Shown: one piece after another, positions 10,980-24,321 of the stretch
How the letters are laid out: every line of letters starts with the position of its first letter
Position numbering within the stretch: the stretch's first letter is position 1
Source of the DNA: Platerodrilus igneus
Taxonomy: Eukaryota; Arthropoda; Insecta; Coleoptera; Lycidae
Assembly: GCA_036346225.1 (NCBI GenBank)
Contig: JARFIW010000663.1
Span: forward strand, 1,612,001 to 1,676,000
Direction of reading: 5' to 3'
DNA length: 64,000 bases
Translations under genes and position numbers: made by a program
The notes under the pieces: model-generated
Told to the model about the DNA's origin: nothing
What the model saw: the letters and a program-made list of their open reading frames with translations, nothing else
Databases searched by the model: none

Positions 10980-12205
10980 ACATTGTTTTAGGTTAATTTT
11001 GATGTGCGGAAGTTTCGCGCCATAAATTCAAACGACTCGGGGCGCGTATTTCCGTTACGTCAGAGTGCGTTTGCGCTAGATCGCGCGACGCGAGTGGAGT
11101 AGGGACAAATTGGGGACAAGTGTTTCCGTGACTTTCTGTAACGTGGCTTTTTTGCCAGAACCTTTGAGTGGAGTGGACGTTTTTCGGTAACGTATCGTTA
11201 GCTTTATCTATGTAGATTCCCTTGCCTAATTGTCTTTGTTTGTCGCCCCTTATACCTGGTTTTCCTTGTCCATTCCCTACATAGGTGATGAATTTGTAGC
11301 CGTAGGTAGAACTGCATTCCACGCCGGAGTGGAGCCCTGAGATCGAGTCCAAGCTATTTGGATGTACGTAAGACGTACCCCCGTTAATTGCCGTTTCTTG
11401 TAAGAGGGCCAGCAGCAGCCCTTAGGGACGTGCAGCCACCATCTTTATCTATCCTGAAGGACGATTGGCGTACTTCGTGGAAATCTGGACATATTCATGT
11501 GAGTAATTGCTGTATAACCTATTGTCTTAAATTTATATATTTTTCCGATAATTACGTATTAAATTTATGCATTGGTGACGTCATTGGCAGATGGGCGCGC
11601 AAAATCTGTATAAAGGTTAGCGATACCAACCGCCTGTGGCGTCGCTTTTTCATCGCGCTTGCGCGATGTATTTATGAACTTTTTAACGGTAAGTATCGCC
11701 TTTTTAAACGTAAGATTAGATTGATAGTTAGATTAGTGTCTATAAGTCTTTCTTTAACCCATTATAGCCTAATGTTACACATATGTAACGCTTTCAGAGA
11801 TCTACATTACCCAGTATTGTGTTGAATCTTGCTAAAAAAAGGGCTAGGTGGCAGTTGCTAAGCCATTCATGAACATCATTTTAGTGTTGGTTTACTACTA
11901 TAAGGTTAGTTGTGTTAGCACTTCTAAATTGGGAGAACCTAAAGTGTGCAGTTTTATTTTAACAATATGGAGTACGGCATTTGATTCGTGTAAGTAAAGT
12001 ATAACTGTTTTCTAATTTTTAAAATGTGCAGTATTTATGAATAATCAATGTCAACAGTTTTATTTTTGATGTGGTATACAAAAAAATTGATAAACTTAGG
12101 TATTTTTTGTACAGTTGACCTTAAAGATGAGTGATACATATATGTAGCACAAAGCTTTATGGGATGCATATGCTCATCAATAAAGGAATATAAAAATAAT
12201 ACTTA

Positions 12206-15008
12206 TTGGTTTTTAGAGATGCATTGACACTTCAAGAAACTATCGAAATCGCATATATTGATGATGCAGATAGAATTTTTATTGAACCTCCCGATGTTAA
12301 TGAATCAAAGGACGAGGACTCTGGGAATGAAGATGGAGGAACTTTGGATAACTTGACTGGTCGCCAACTATGTTCAAAAGTTGAAGCTAGCTCTAACAAG
12401 TACATAGATGGAAATGAACCTTCTACATCTACAAAAAATATAGAGGAAGAAGATGAAAATAAGGAAAATAAAATGCCAGAACATACTGATTTACTAAATA
12501 AAGCAAATAACACGAATTTACCAAAAACAATTTCACTCAAAGATGTAGTGAATTGAAAAAAAAGTGAGGATTTATTCAGTCTAAAGCACGGTTATTTCCT
12601 GAAATAATTGTTAATAAAGAAGTCAAAAATCCAATTGAAATGTTTGAGATGTTTTTTGATAAAGACGTTGTAGATTTTATAGTAGAGGACTCTCAGAAGT
12701 TTGCACGTTTAAATAACTGTCCAGACCCCCGATAACAGCAGATGAAATTCGTTGTTTTATTGCTATCTTGATTGTGAGCGGGTATGATACAAAACCTAGT
12801 ATACGACATTTCTGGGATTCCCCACCAGATATAAAAAATGAAGCTGTCTATAATGCAATGAAAAAGAATAGATTTATTCAAATCATGCGATTTATACATT
12901 GTGCAGATAATAACAAACTAGATATAAATGACTAACTTTTCAAACTTCGTCCTTTGGTTAACAAGTTGAAGAACAATTTTTTTAAAAATGTTGTCCTAAT
13001 GGAACATCTATCATATGATGAGTCAATGGTTTGGTACTTTGGTAAACATGGGTGCAAACAATCTATCAAAGGAAAACCAATTAGATTTGGATTTAAAATG
13101 TAGGCGCTGAATATTTATAATGGATGATCGGGTAACTCAGGGAAGGTGGAGCTACGTAGGCACCCCTAAAGTTCCACCTCCCGGAGCAGTGAACTGTAAT
13201 CGTCGAGGGGGAGACACTAGTGGAAGAAATGCGAAGATACGAAGGACCGAGTAGTAGGAAATGAACACTATTGTCAATATAACAGCTCACAACGACAATA
13301 TGGTGAACTTGGGTAAATTAATAAATTAATCGAACACCGTGTAGTAAGAGGATCATATATTATAACGTCAATAAGAATTAGAAATACAGCGAAAAGCACA
13401 ATTTACGGTATATTCAATTTCTGAATTATCCGAACTTGTATAAACGTACTACTTTTATCACAGTATTATGAATTTATAGTACATATGCCACGTATATCAA
13501 GTTCACTAACGTATTTTTTACGATACGCTAATGTAAAGGGTCATTGCATGAATACCACACAAGCACGAGATAACTTGTCGTGATACCAGATTAAGAAAAT
13601 GGTTATTAATTACGATTATAACCGGAAAGATCAATAACGTTTGGACGATTGTAAGAAATTTACATACATCCGGAAAAAACACGCACCTGTGTTGAGAGAA
13701 TACAAATTACTACGCATAATGATCGCCTCGTATTTCAGTTAATCAATAACTATTACGATAGGAACGATTCATTACTAATTTGCACACTAGAAATAATTTA
13801 TAGAACAGCGGTTTAGCATAAAGATAATTACAGCCCGCGCGAATACGTCTGTAACTTGGGAAGGCTAGAAGCAAAACTCTGTTGTTTGTTTATTAAAACG
13901 AAGGCAGGTGAACGATAGACCGCGCTGCACGTGCCTCAAGGTTAGATTTTGTCTGTCTGGACAGGCAATTAAATAGAATTGAACATTGATATGCTCTAAT
14001 GAAATAATAATAGAGCATTTTTGAACGTAATTAATCTTATTGAAAATAAAGAAGATTTTACGAATACGAAATAATTTAGGAAACTCCTACACTGGATATT
14101 TAATAAATTTTTGATTTTTACCAAGGAAAACAACTTAATGCCAATTCCACGGTCAAAGAACTTATTGGGAAACCTACTGCTCCACTTATCAATATGCTGG
14201 AAGAAATACCATTTCCAGATTATCCTTACCAACTGTACATAGATAACCTTTTTACAAATTTTACTACCCTTCTTTTAGTAAAATCCAAAGGTTACGGTCT
14301 AACAGACACTTTCAGAGATGACCGTATACCAAAATCATGTCCGCTACTTAATAAAAAAGCTATTCTCAAGTAGAACCGAGGAACTTACAAATCTTCAATT
14401 GAAAGTGATCACGACATTATTTTTGTTAAATGGGTGGATAACAGCGTTGTTGCTGATACATCTACAACTTACGGAGTCGAACCTGTGGACAAGTACGTAG
14501 GTACAATAAAAAAAAGTACGTTCAAATTACAAGACCCAACGTCATTGCAAAATATAATGGGTACATGGGAGGCACTGATCTAATGAATCAAAATATATCC
14601 ACGTATAAAATTGGCTTCCGATCTAGAAAGTGGTGGTGGTGTATTTTCACATGGTTGATTAATGCCAGCATCAGCAATGCGTGGATATTATACAAACAGT
14701 CCATTGATGCACAAATATCTCAATTATATTTCAGAAGAAATATTGCCCAATCGTATTTACTAACATACGGCACTGGTCCTAAAAGTGGTGGACGGCCAAG
14801 AATATCGAAATACAGTGTATCCTGTAACAGAGTAGCAGATAATTTGAGATATGATAAATGCAATCATCTTTTAATTGCTATTCCTGACCAAAAAAGGCGT
14901 CGCTGTACAGCAGAAGGTTGCACATTTAACACCAGAACAAAGTGTTCAAAATGTGATGTTGGTTTGTGTATAGAGTGCAATTATAATTATCACTGCAAGA
15001 CTTATTAA
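12206..15008 (+). pseudogene. piggyBac transposase, broken
   Basis: The product would excise and insert the element at TTAA through a DDD RNase H-like core. The N-terminal part is acidic (12206-12556; NESKDEDSGNEDGG). The core then appears in shifted frames: [15 protein letters not shown] with the first catalytic Asp near 13015-13050; YIDNLFTNF with the second near 14240; VKWVDNSVV with the third near 14425. The hallmark MGGTDLMNQ and RSRKWWW follow at 14565-14640, and a C-terminal Cys/His-rich domain (RRRCTAEGC, KCSKCDVGLCIEC) ends at 15008. Inactivating changes include frameshifts, a TAG in place of the conserved Trp after FKM (13101-13103) and a 954-bp insertion. Confidence 0.88.
13125..14078. 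mobile_element. Unclassified 954-bp insertion within the piggyBac transposase
   Basis: Left of it the transposase reads ALNIYNG and right of it NSYTGYLI. Joined at the shared GGA (13122-13124 and 14079-14081) the frame is continuous, so the edges are well placed and GGA may be a 3-bp target duplication. The insert starts TGATCGGG and ends AATAATTTA, with no clear terminal inverted repeats and no coding frame. It contains a GC-richer block at 13125-13260. I cannot assign a family. Confidence 0.65.
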
Positions 15009-15245
15009 ATATACAAGTTTATGGTTTTTAAGATTGTTATGTTTATTTTATTTAACATGCGTTTTTTTTTCATATGCCCCTCTGATGACATAGCATTACA
15101 TATATGTAATATACTTTTTTTGTATTATTAAGTGTATTTTTTATCAAAGTTTATTCGAGTTAGTGTGTTAAGTAGATTTTTGGTTGATTTTAGTCAGATT
15201 TTTGAACAATAAAGCAAAAACAAAAGCTTGGGTCATAATGGGTAA

Positions 15246-16300
15246 ACCTCATGCAACAGCTTCACCTGTTCCTCAAACGTTGGTGAGCACAGTATCATAT
15301 CGTCAAGATAACAGAACACGAACGGTTCGAAACGTGAACCAAAAATTGCATTGACCAAGCGTTGCTGTGTTTGAGCAGAATTTCTAAGCCCAAAAGTTAC
15401 TACAACGAATCTATATTGACCTTGACCAGTTATACTAAAAGCTGTTTTGTCTTTGGCTTCCTCAAGCAGAGGTATTTTCCAAAACGATTTTCGCAAGTCT
15501 AAACTAGAGATGTAATTTGCGCCTCTTAACATGTTTAATATCCTGTCTACGTTTGGAATCGGATAACTGTCCTGAACAGTTACATCATTTAATGCACGTC
15601 CGTCAAAGCAAAATCTATATTCAGCACTATTTTTCCTTTTTACTACACGTACTGGGGATGTTCATGGACTTTGACAGGGTTCAACCACGCCTATTCGCAA
15701 CATATCATCAAGCTTTTCATTCAAAGTTTTGTTCATATAGGGAGACAAGGCATACGTTTTTTTTTTCGAATGGGAGTGGTATTGCCAGTATTTATTTCTA
15801 TATGAATTTTATTTGTGCGTCGAAGTTTACCTTCGCGACTAATTTCATTAAAAGATTTAATAGCGGCCTCCGCTTGTCGCCATTGACTGTCTGAAAGATC
15901 ACTTAATTTAAATAGTTTATTTGCCTGCTCGCTATCCGTCGTTGAACAACTAATATTCAAAACATTACTTTTCAAATCACCATGAACATACCAGGTATCA
16001 TCCTTAAAATTTGCTACTAAACCAAATAATTTTGTAAAATCACTAAGAAGATGAAATATTGAGGAAGAGATGATACAACTAAAGCATTGAGTACTCGACA
16101 ATGTTTTCTAATTTGAATGGGTAAATCAACTGAACCTTTAACTAACTTAACTGAACCATCGGCAGTCGACACACCTTGACGATTAGAATAAAATTTTTTT
16201 AACTTTAATTCTTTAAAAATAGGAAGTGCTAATAAGTCTACAACTGTGGTATTACAAACAGTCCAACAAACCACAAATTTGTTTATCAAATAACTGAACT
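15246..16300 (-). pseudogene. gypsy-1 pol, first half: protease and RT palm
   Basis: Reading leftward from 16300: a retropepsin-like stretch (GVSTADGSVKLVKGSVDLPI, 16100-16190) whose DTG catalytic triplet is degraded. A linker with KLFKLSDLSDSQWRQAEAAI follows, then the RT: ISSLDLRKSFWKIPL (first catalytic Asp), TAFSITGQGQYRFVVVTFGL, and FCYLDDMILCS with the YLDD active site near 15310. Frameshifts separate the parts. The frame ends at the piggyBac junction. Confidence 0.85.
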
Positions 16301-17551
16301 GAATATACGGACGATTATCGCACGGCTTTTTTTAAATAACGTATCCGTTCTACACTTGTGAGATGCTAAGTAAAATGTTTTAACTTTTTCTAACCATTTG
16401 GACTAATCTTGACTATTAGACATTTTATATTTACTTTTCTCAAGAATAGCTTTTAAAGAAATAACAGAATGCCGACTATTATACTTCTGTCTTTTTATCA
16501 GTGTTTTAACACCTTTTCTTCTAGGAATTTTTAATACATATCTGTCTTCGTACTCAAAGTGTGAGCAACAAAATAAACTTTGGGAACTAATTAGCATAAA
16601 ACTTTTGTGATGTTGAATTATGACGAGAAAAAAATCCAAAAAGTACAACTCGCAATTTACTAATCAAATACTCTATAAAAACTAATCGCCACTATGGCTA
16701 ACCACAACTCCATGCTCTGGTATACTCTCACTCTACTCATAACCAAACTGTCGAAAAACAAAAAAATGTACCTTCAACGCATAAATTTGCTAGTATGACA
16801 AACTCCTCTATGAGCCTCACCTAGATCAATAAACAAAAAATTACATCATGACTAATCTCAAATAATGATGTTAGAATACTAGGGCAACAAACTTATCACG
16901 AGTTTCGTCTAGACTTATCTACTGCTGAGCGACCAACAACGACGTTGAGTCTCGCCTAGACCAAATAGAACTTAATATGCTGCATTGCAATGCCGACATA
17001 AATTAAAAAATTGCTATGAAAACAAAATCGTACAAGAGCAATCTTTAAACGATATAACTACAGTAAAAACCAGTGTACTAAATTATTAGAGCATCATTCC
17101 TTATGTCGAGAAATCAATCAAACAACCTGGTTTTATTACCTCTTTTGCCAATAACCTATTTTATATTTTTCTTTTCTCAACAATTTCTCTATTATTAATT
17201 ATACCCCTTATTCGCAATTCATGATTCAATTCCTCTTTATGTAGGTAAACTACTTGAAAAGTTTCATCCATTTTAAAAAATAATTTTTGTCACTATACAA
17301 CTTTATTTATACTAGTTAGTCACAAAGTGTTAATTTTATTTTTTGAAATAATTTCTGTATATTTTAACAATAATCAAAGAGAAAACAAACATGAACAATA
17401 ATATTTACCACTAAAATTACATAACCAACCACTTATTCGGAATCGATTAAATGTCTAACAACAAAATCAAATCGCTCACATGCGACCAGTTAAAAAATTG
17501 AGGACCATACGTTGAAACAAATCGAAGCCCGAACGTTGAGCGCTAGTTAAA
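16301..17551 (-). other. Leader and gag region of gypsy-1, not readable
   Basis: Position between the 5' LTR and the protease is where gag belongs, but I can read no convincing capsid or zinc-knuckle motif. Short minus frames (for example 16403-16648) are open without family likeness. It is AT-rich and decayed, and no clear primer-binding site was found next to the LTR. Confidence 0.4.
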
Positions 17552-17967
17552 CAATTTTTTTTCTCTGCTTTTGTCAAGCCACATTATGTAGCGACAGAGA
17601 AACATCTAAGCTTTTACTATGTTAGACTTAGGGAATACCTAGGCAAACATATTTCTAACAAAGTCATGCAGAAGATGTTGATTTATCCGTATTAACCAAA
17701 CTGACTTTTGTAGACTTTCGTACTAGCTCTGAACTCTAACTTCAGCGGTTTTTAGAGACTATCAGGAGGGTCGTTAAATAAATACGGATGAGTCAGGCGT
17801 CACTGTACTTATGCAATATGCAATAACAAGGAATATCGCCAAGAAAAATACAGGAACCTCAACGAATATATTCTGTTATTGGAATACAAGGGTTTGTATT
17901 CATAGATGGTACAAACGTTTAACCTGAAATAAAATAAAATACATAAAAATGCATTGGAGACAGCAGT
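17552..17967 (-). repeat. 5' LTR of gypsy-1
   Basis: Direct repeat of 8773-9192 with the same core, TGTCAAGCC (17572) to AATGCA (17953). It sits upstream of the protease/RT remnant on the minus strand. Divergence between the two LTRs points to an old insertion. Confidence 0.8.
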
Positions 17968-18056
17968 TTGCGTCTCAAAATAATAAAATCAATAAATCAG
18001 AGAAGTTATATGCACTTATAGAATTTGTTACTGGCCTTGGTGCATGGACACTACTT

Positions 18057-18696
18057 TGTTATAATTTAAGCTATAACCGTTATAGTCCCGCGCGCGCGTG
18101 TTCGGAGTCAATACGATAGTTGGCAACACATACTAAAACGTACATGATATTGCACAACAAGATATTACGTCATAATTGCGTCTCAAATTGTATCACATAC
18201 CAAAAATGTTTACAGTGATACAAGATGCACCTTAAAACACTCACCAAAAAAGGTGGAACTCTTCACGATTTTGCGATTATCCTTGCGCAGGGGCCGTACT
18301 CGTTTCCATGGATTTAGGTGTTGTTGGCATGGGTTTGGTTAGTCATCGTTGAAATCAGATTCGTTTGTCTTCCCTCTTCTTTGTTTGTAGTGTAGCGGTA
18401 CGATAGGAATAAGGTCAATGCAACGATATCAGGTAGAGATAAAGAGAAACCTACATTATCTGAAAGAGAAAAAACAAAGGCACGACACAGATAAACCTAA
18501 CTGTTCGACGTCTCGTTGGCTAATCCTCGTCGTGTCGGAAACTGCGCACTTGCTTCCTCACTCCACGTCTGCGCATTCTCGTGCGCCGACGCAACTGTCC
18601 AAAGTGACGGAAATTAACAGGTCTATTTTTAAAAATATTGGCGCGAATTCACTCACAAATTAAAAAGTGTGCAATACCAATTTTTGGCATGTAACA
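18057..18696 (+). mobile_element. Solo LTR with ACTT target duplication (family 2)
   Basis: A 640-bp unit starts TGTTATAA and ends GGCATGTAACA, flanked by ACTT at 18053-18056 and 18697-18700. A related unit of 530 bp at 51672-52201 has the same end (GGCATGTAACA), a similar start (TATTATAACC) and an independent 4-bp duplication. The two share patches such as GGAAACCTACAT/GAGAAACCTACAT and a CG-rich ACGTCTCG block. TG...CA ends and 4-bp duplications are usual for Ty3/gypsy LTRs. The short frame at 18418-18663 lies wholly inside and is not considered a gene. Strand is arbitrary. Confidence 0.75.
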
Positions 18697-19740
18697 ACTT
18701 ATTCAATTTATATACCCTTGGTTCGTATAAAAGTTATAGAATCCAAAAATATGTATGAAGTAGAATAAATACAACTTCTTAAGTATTTCTTAAAATGTGA
18801 TTAACCACTTCTAAATTTATAAAAAAGATTAGACTTGTTAGAAGCCAAGACATATATTAACTAAAAATAATTTTGTTTCAAACTGACAGGAATTTGCAAT
18901 AAATTTTGTAAGTGTTTAGTTAACCATTTCTATTTCTGTAATAACTTGATTATATCAGCGCCTTTAACGTAAATAGGTTTTATATATTTAATTAACAAAA
19001 TTATTAGCTTTTGTCATTTTTGCAGTACTGATCAAACGTCGTACATTTTTATTAAATCACTTATGTAATAGGATCATTTACTTAGTAATTTTAAGCCTTG
19101 TTAAAAAAATATCATGTGTAAGAAACTACTCAACTGTATTAAAAAAATCAACGTGAATAAGCAAATTTTAATAACGGAGTCCATTTAGTATGATTCGCAA
19201 TATAAGTTCTTGAACAGATCGTTTTGGTAAACAAATCTACATAGAAAGAGTTTAATTTAGTGTAAAGTTCAAAGATCAAAATTGTTAAATATAATTATTA
19301 AGATATTAATTTTCAACAGTTTAAACTTCAAAGATTACAGCATAACCTTGGATATCTTCTACGTTGTACGTCATACAGATGGTTTTCATATCAAAGGAAA
19401 ATCGACTTAACGATCTCGAACGTAGAGTGCAAATTGTTACAAACCATTTGGTAGATAAACTTGAAGCATATATGCGCCTCTAATACTGCATAATGACAGC
19501 AAAAACTTGTCCATTTTGATACAGCAATATCCTGAAAATCAGAACCATAAAAATAAGGAGAGGAATCCACCGTTGGAAAGAGCCATCGTTAGAATCTTTA
19601 TCCAAGAAAAAGATACCACTTCAATCAGTAGCTTAAACTGCAAATCCCATAACTACTGTAGGTTTCCATATGTATACATATTATACGCTATAAATTTGCT
19701 GTTAGGCATAGCCATTATTAAACCAAAGACTTCAATGTAA

Positions 19741-19838
19741 ACCAAAAACTTCCGTGTTGACCAAAAATTTCCGTGATGACTAAAAATTTCCGTGATAACT
19801 AAAAACTTCAGCGTTACTCAAAAACTTCCGTGTTGCGC
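19741..19838. repeat. Minisatellite of about 20 bp, five imperfect units
   Basis: Units of the type ACCAAAAACTTCCGTGTTG recur five times with variants (AATTTCCGTGAT, AACTTCAGCGTT). It is non-coding. Confidence 0.8.
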
Positions 19839-20324
19839 TAAGGGAAACCAAATAAAATTAGTTTTAATTATACAAAGCAGAAAATACAAACCATGATGAA
19901 TTTTCTAACACATTTGGATCAATTTACTGCATAATTGAAGTGCTAGTCTCAAGACACCCTTTAATATTAACTGCTTTATCTGATTACTAGGACGGTATAG
20001 GGTCGACTGCCGTAGTTCGTGAAAAATCGAGGCCTTAACACTTGAGTATTCAAAACAACAGGTGCGCACAATCGCTCTAAATTACATTACCTTGAAGACA
20101 ATTTATGGAAATTCTAACTAGCATGTACGAGTTGTAACATAATAATGTTAAACACAAAACTGGAGTACTTATAACGATGAATTTATTTACTAGATAAAAT
20201 AGAATGAAAGGATAATAAATAAAGTGTTTCAAAATTGTGATAACTTTCTTTTAATTATGTATAAGTTCTAGATATACGAATTATATTGAATTAAAAAGGG
20301 ATTTTAAAATTTTTTTGTAACACA

Positions 20325-20810
20325 ATACAGAATTTATATGCTTTACTGCTGGAGAGGAAAACAGAACGTTACACAGCCTCCTTCCAAAAAAACCTGAGGT
20401 TACATAAGAATCGTATAGGTGACCAAAAGTTTTTTTTCATACCACAACGCTACGTGAGTACAAACTAAATCTAAGGAGAAAATTCTTAACACAAATAATT
20501 CTAAAACATTTAGAATGTTTTTAACATAAATCGAAATTGAATTGGGAGTGCACTTCGTGTACAACACGTCCAAAAATTGGAGACATAATTGGGAAGTCAA
20601 AATTGGGATGTCAAAATCGGGAAGAAGTTATAATCTAGTCATTTAGCACTCCAATAAAAAATTTTTTATAATAAAATATCAAATTATATAACTCCTCATT
20701 ATACAACACCAAAAAATATTTTGTGCCTCTGTGCACAAACAAATAACACTGTAACAATACAGAATTTATATGCTGGAGAGGAAAAGCAGAATGTTACAGG
20801 CTACTTAAAA
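20325..20810. repeat. Pair of 60-bp direct repeats 430 bp apart
   Basis: CAATACAGAATTTATATGCT...GGAGAGGAAAA.CAGAA.GTTACA occurs near 20333-20385 and again near 20758-20806, each close to a GTAACA. Possibly the ends of a small decayed element; too short to classify. Confidence 0.5.
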
Positions 20811-23213
20811 AGCCCCCCCAGGGCGCAACACAAATTGAAGGCACTCATTCTTCTAAACTTTAAAATTTTCACCTGAAGTATTCAAATCTAAGATTAATAA
20901 ATCAAATTCACCTTCGTGTCATAAATGTCACACTTGAATTTTTTATTATTTTGACAACGATTCTAGGTCATGGATCGAAACGTAAGCAAAGACTATTTTA
21001 AAAACTCTGAGTGGTTTAATACCCAACAAAGATCGAGAAAAAAGAATCTAACTAGTTACAAAAAGGATTATCTCTATTTTTAAATGATACAAAACTTGTA
21101 GCCTGTTAAATAGTACTTTTACTTTATATTTATATACAAACTATTAAGCAACCCGTCAAACACACAAGCGCCATAAGCAATGTATATTCTCCGAGAATGT
21201 TCGAGCACATACCATTGAATGAATCATCTATTTTAATTCAGGGTATATATTAGACTGCTGATAAATGTAAGAGTTAGTCTATATCTAAATGTCGAATATA
21301 AATTATATCGTGTAAAGTTGGTTAGTTACACGCTTTTGAAAGTCCAAGAGTAAAAATAAATTTAGGTGATGTGAAGTGTATAGTGTACCGTCAGCTTGTA
21401 GAATACGTAAATAGACAAAAGTGTAATAAATAAATACTAGTAGTGTTTAGTGTTGTTAACCTATGGTTAAGAATTTAGTTTAAGAAGATATTATTGCAAG
21501 TAAATTCATAAGTGTGGTAGTGCTTCATTGTTAATTGGACTGATAACATTTATAAATAAGGCATATACTGTTAATTGGACTTACGAATAGTGAGTAATAA
21601 AGACTTTTATTACTACTTGTTTTAAATTAGTGAAACGCGTTAGTAGGCCGCTACAATAATTTATAACATTCCATTGATGTACAAAAACTGTAAAAACATA
21701 TTTGAATAGACGTTATTTCAGGCCTGATTTCACACCTGATTTCAATTCTCTTCCAGGCTGACCAAATAAACAGTCTAATCTTATATGTATGCTGATATTA
21801 ATTTTCTTTACTAAAATGAGCGTTCTTCTCATGCGAAATATTGTTAACTGATCCATGTTCATTAGTATGTATTTACATAAATCTTTGTATATAAATAATC
21901 TGTAATGCACTATATCCGCACAAATTACAAATCAATGGATGTTTGTTGGTATGAAACGGCATTGTCTTTCTAAATTGTCTTTATGATACGGAATACATTA
22001 ACCTAAATTACATGCGTTTCTAAATGATCTTTAGTGATGAAACATAATTGTATAAAAATTTACAGTTGGGTATTTCTTAGTATATAAGAAATATATTACT
22101 GTGATGGGTAAGTCTAACCATGTGTAAATAAGTCAAGCATGTATTTAGTAAGCACCCTGTATATAGAAAACAAGAATTTAGTTATTACTCTTCAAATTAA
22201 TTAAATTAGAATAAAAAAGGACAGTGTAAAATGTAGGTTCGAATCAATAATTTATGTATTACGCTTAAAATCAATTAGATTGGGATAAAAGGGCATATTT
22301 TAATGAAGGTTCAAATCAATAATTTGTATACGTTAATTTAATGCAAAGAAAATTGCGTACAAAAATTTACAGTATTAAAGCTCAGCAGGGTAAAAATCAA
22401 TAATTAGTAACGTACATTTATTAAATTCGTAGAATGCTACAATGTTTGAAACAGCAAAACAAGTTGAAAACAGGCAAGGAGTTTCGAGAATAAAAGCTTA
22501 GGGGAGATAAGCAATTCTAGTGAAAACTAGAATACGTACGAAACTATTTCAAAGTATTGTCCAACGGAAAGATACAAGGTTAACAAACAGACGACTAGTC
22601 TGCAAAAAAATCAATAAAATTAAGGGACAGAGATTCGTTATAAAGTAACAGAGGAAGATGGAAAATATAGCAGGTGGCTAAATGACAAACAGTTTTCAAG
22701 CGCGTGACAGAAGAGCGTATGTTAAAAATAAATAAGCGGGACGGAGATACAACATGTTTGTGAACCTTATTAATTTATCAAGGCGTACGTGTAGGAAGGG
22801 CACCAACCGTAGACGACATGGCAATAGTGGGACTATAACAGGGACGGAAAATATGAGATAGATAAAGATAGTAGTAGGGTAGAAATAACGTCGGCTTTGT
22901 AAATGAGAAACAAGACAAAGACAAGAAAAAGTGGTTATTAGAGCACGAGTAAAATAAGACTATAGACGCGGTCATAATAAGCGTGCTTTGGATTTGTTAG
23001 AGGGAATAGTAGAGGGACCGATTTCACGGAAAATACGGACGGTTAGCTCGTTTAATTAGTTTTTAGGAGTAAAAGTGCCGTTGCAGTGGTGAAATTCTTA
23101 GTTTTGAAAGTTCGTTATTTGTTTTGTACGAGAGAATTTTGTGAAATTGTGTGGCGGTTGCAAGAGTTCGAAGAAGGCAGAGTAAAAATACGTGACAAAA
23201 GGGGTGTTTGAGC

Positions 23214-23222
23214 TTATATAAG
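23214..23222 (+). promoter_or_regulatory. TATA-like box of LTR copy D
   Basis: TTATATAAG, followed about 446 bp later by a CCAG|GTAACG splice-donor-like site at 23664-23670. A comparable TATA-to-donor spacing (321-416 bp) is seen in copies A, B and F. Confidence 0.45.
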
Positions 23223-24321
23223 CGTTGCCGGAGCTGGAAAGGCTCTCTATTCTCTCTTATTTTTCTGATTCGCTTCGCTTACATTGAGTATCATGAAGAA
23301 GATATCCTAGCTTAAAAACCGGGTGATAGTGCCGAATATTATTTTAAGTGTTATAAAAGCACAAGCAGGTACAAGTAGAGTAAACGGGCTAAACATTTTT
23401 ATAAATAATTATAACAAGTAATGCTGAATGTTACTGAGGTAAGCGATTGAATTACATCTTGAACGAAAGTGCTAGCTGAACATTAAGTAGAGTTTAAAGT
23501 CTGGATGGGTAGCTGTATGAAAAGCATCCACAAATCGTTAGGGAATTGGATGAACGAGACGAGATGGAATGGTTGTCCTAGTTAGAAAGCAGAAATTGGG
23601 TGTAGTCCAGGAACGTGAACTTGGTGGACGTCATCTACTGCAGTGGTGATTCTGAAGAACACTCCAGGTAACGAATTTTTTTATTGAACTGTTGTGCTGG
23701 TATTGAATTATAGAAACTATGAGTGATTTGAGTTACTTGGTGAAAAATTTATGAACTGAAAATTACGTTGATTAACATATGGAAAAGACCCTTTTCTATT
23801 TTAAACCTGAGCGTGTAAATACATGAAGAATATTTTTATTTGATGTAAGGAGTAAACGGGTCTCTAGTGTAGTTTGATAATGCAGTATTTTATGCATACA
23901 GAACAAAAAGGGTTTATACTGAGCTCATCATAGACTTGGGAAAAGTAAATTTAGGGTTTCAGGATAGACCGATCTACTTTTATATGAAATGTTGAAGTAT
24001 AGAGGAACATAAAAGTCACGAGACTTTTAGATTGAACTAAAGTGTGAAATATTTTATTGTAAATAATTTGTAAATATTGAGATTGGGTAAAGCATAATTT
24101 ATGTTATATGAATAAAAGGGTGTAAGTTTTTTGTCTAAAAGTTTTATTTTTATTTTTTTTTAATATAAAGGTGTTGAGAGAATGAGTAGCCGTGGAAGAT
24201 CAGCTTGGGAAAACATAAATTGTTTTATTTAGGAGGAGTTTGGTTTTGAGTTCAGCTAGGGTAAGTAGAAATTCATAAGAGGGACACTTCCAAAGGTAAG
24301 TGGCACGATTACATAAGAGAA

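Larger units (their letters stand above)
10980..15241 (+). mobile_element. piggyBac-family DNA transposon nested in gypsy-1
   Basis: This 4.26-kb segment splits the gypsy-1 RT and carries a piggyBac transposase on the opposite strand. Its ends read ACATTGTTTTAG inside the left TTAA and, inverted, CCATTATGACCC inside the right GTAA. That is a weak inverted match, so the termini are provisional. Positions 10980-12180 form the 5' non-coding part (GC-richer around 11030-11480); a 145-codon frame at 11388-11825 there has no family likeness. After removal of the 0.95-kb insertion at 13125-14078 the element would be about 3.3 kb. Confidence 0.75.
8773..17967 (-). mobile_element. gypsy-1: decayed Ty3/gypsy LTR retrotransposon, interrupted by piggyBac
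   Basis: Two direct LTRs bracket minus-strand gypsy coding sequence in the order protease, RT, RNase H, integrase. A plus-strand piggyBac element occupies 10980-15241, exactly where the RT would continue. Removing it leaves about 4.9 kb, normal for gypsy. The RT frame stops just after its YLDD motif at the right-hand junction and resumes with RT-thumb sequence at the left-hand one, so the order of events is clear: gypsy first, piggyBac later. The element looks old: there are stops, frameshifts and diverged LTRs. Confidence 0.85.
18701..22096. other. Long AT-rich stretch without a recognised gene
   Basis: Apart from the minisatellite at 19741-19838 and the repeat pair around 20330 and 20760, I see nothing definable. 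A segment near 21470-21650 has an LTR-3'-end flavour (AATAAAGACTTTTATTACT, repeated GTTAATTGGACT at about 21531 and 21570) but lacks a partner copy in the window. Confidence 0.4.

Noticed and set aside
11388..11825. 145-codon plus frame upstream of the piggyBac transposase
   Set aside because: No family likeness, no repeat elsewhere, and the composition shifts halfway along; treated as chance within the transposon 5' region.
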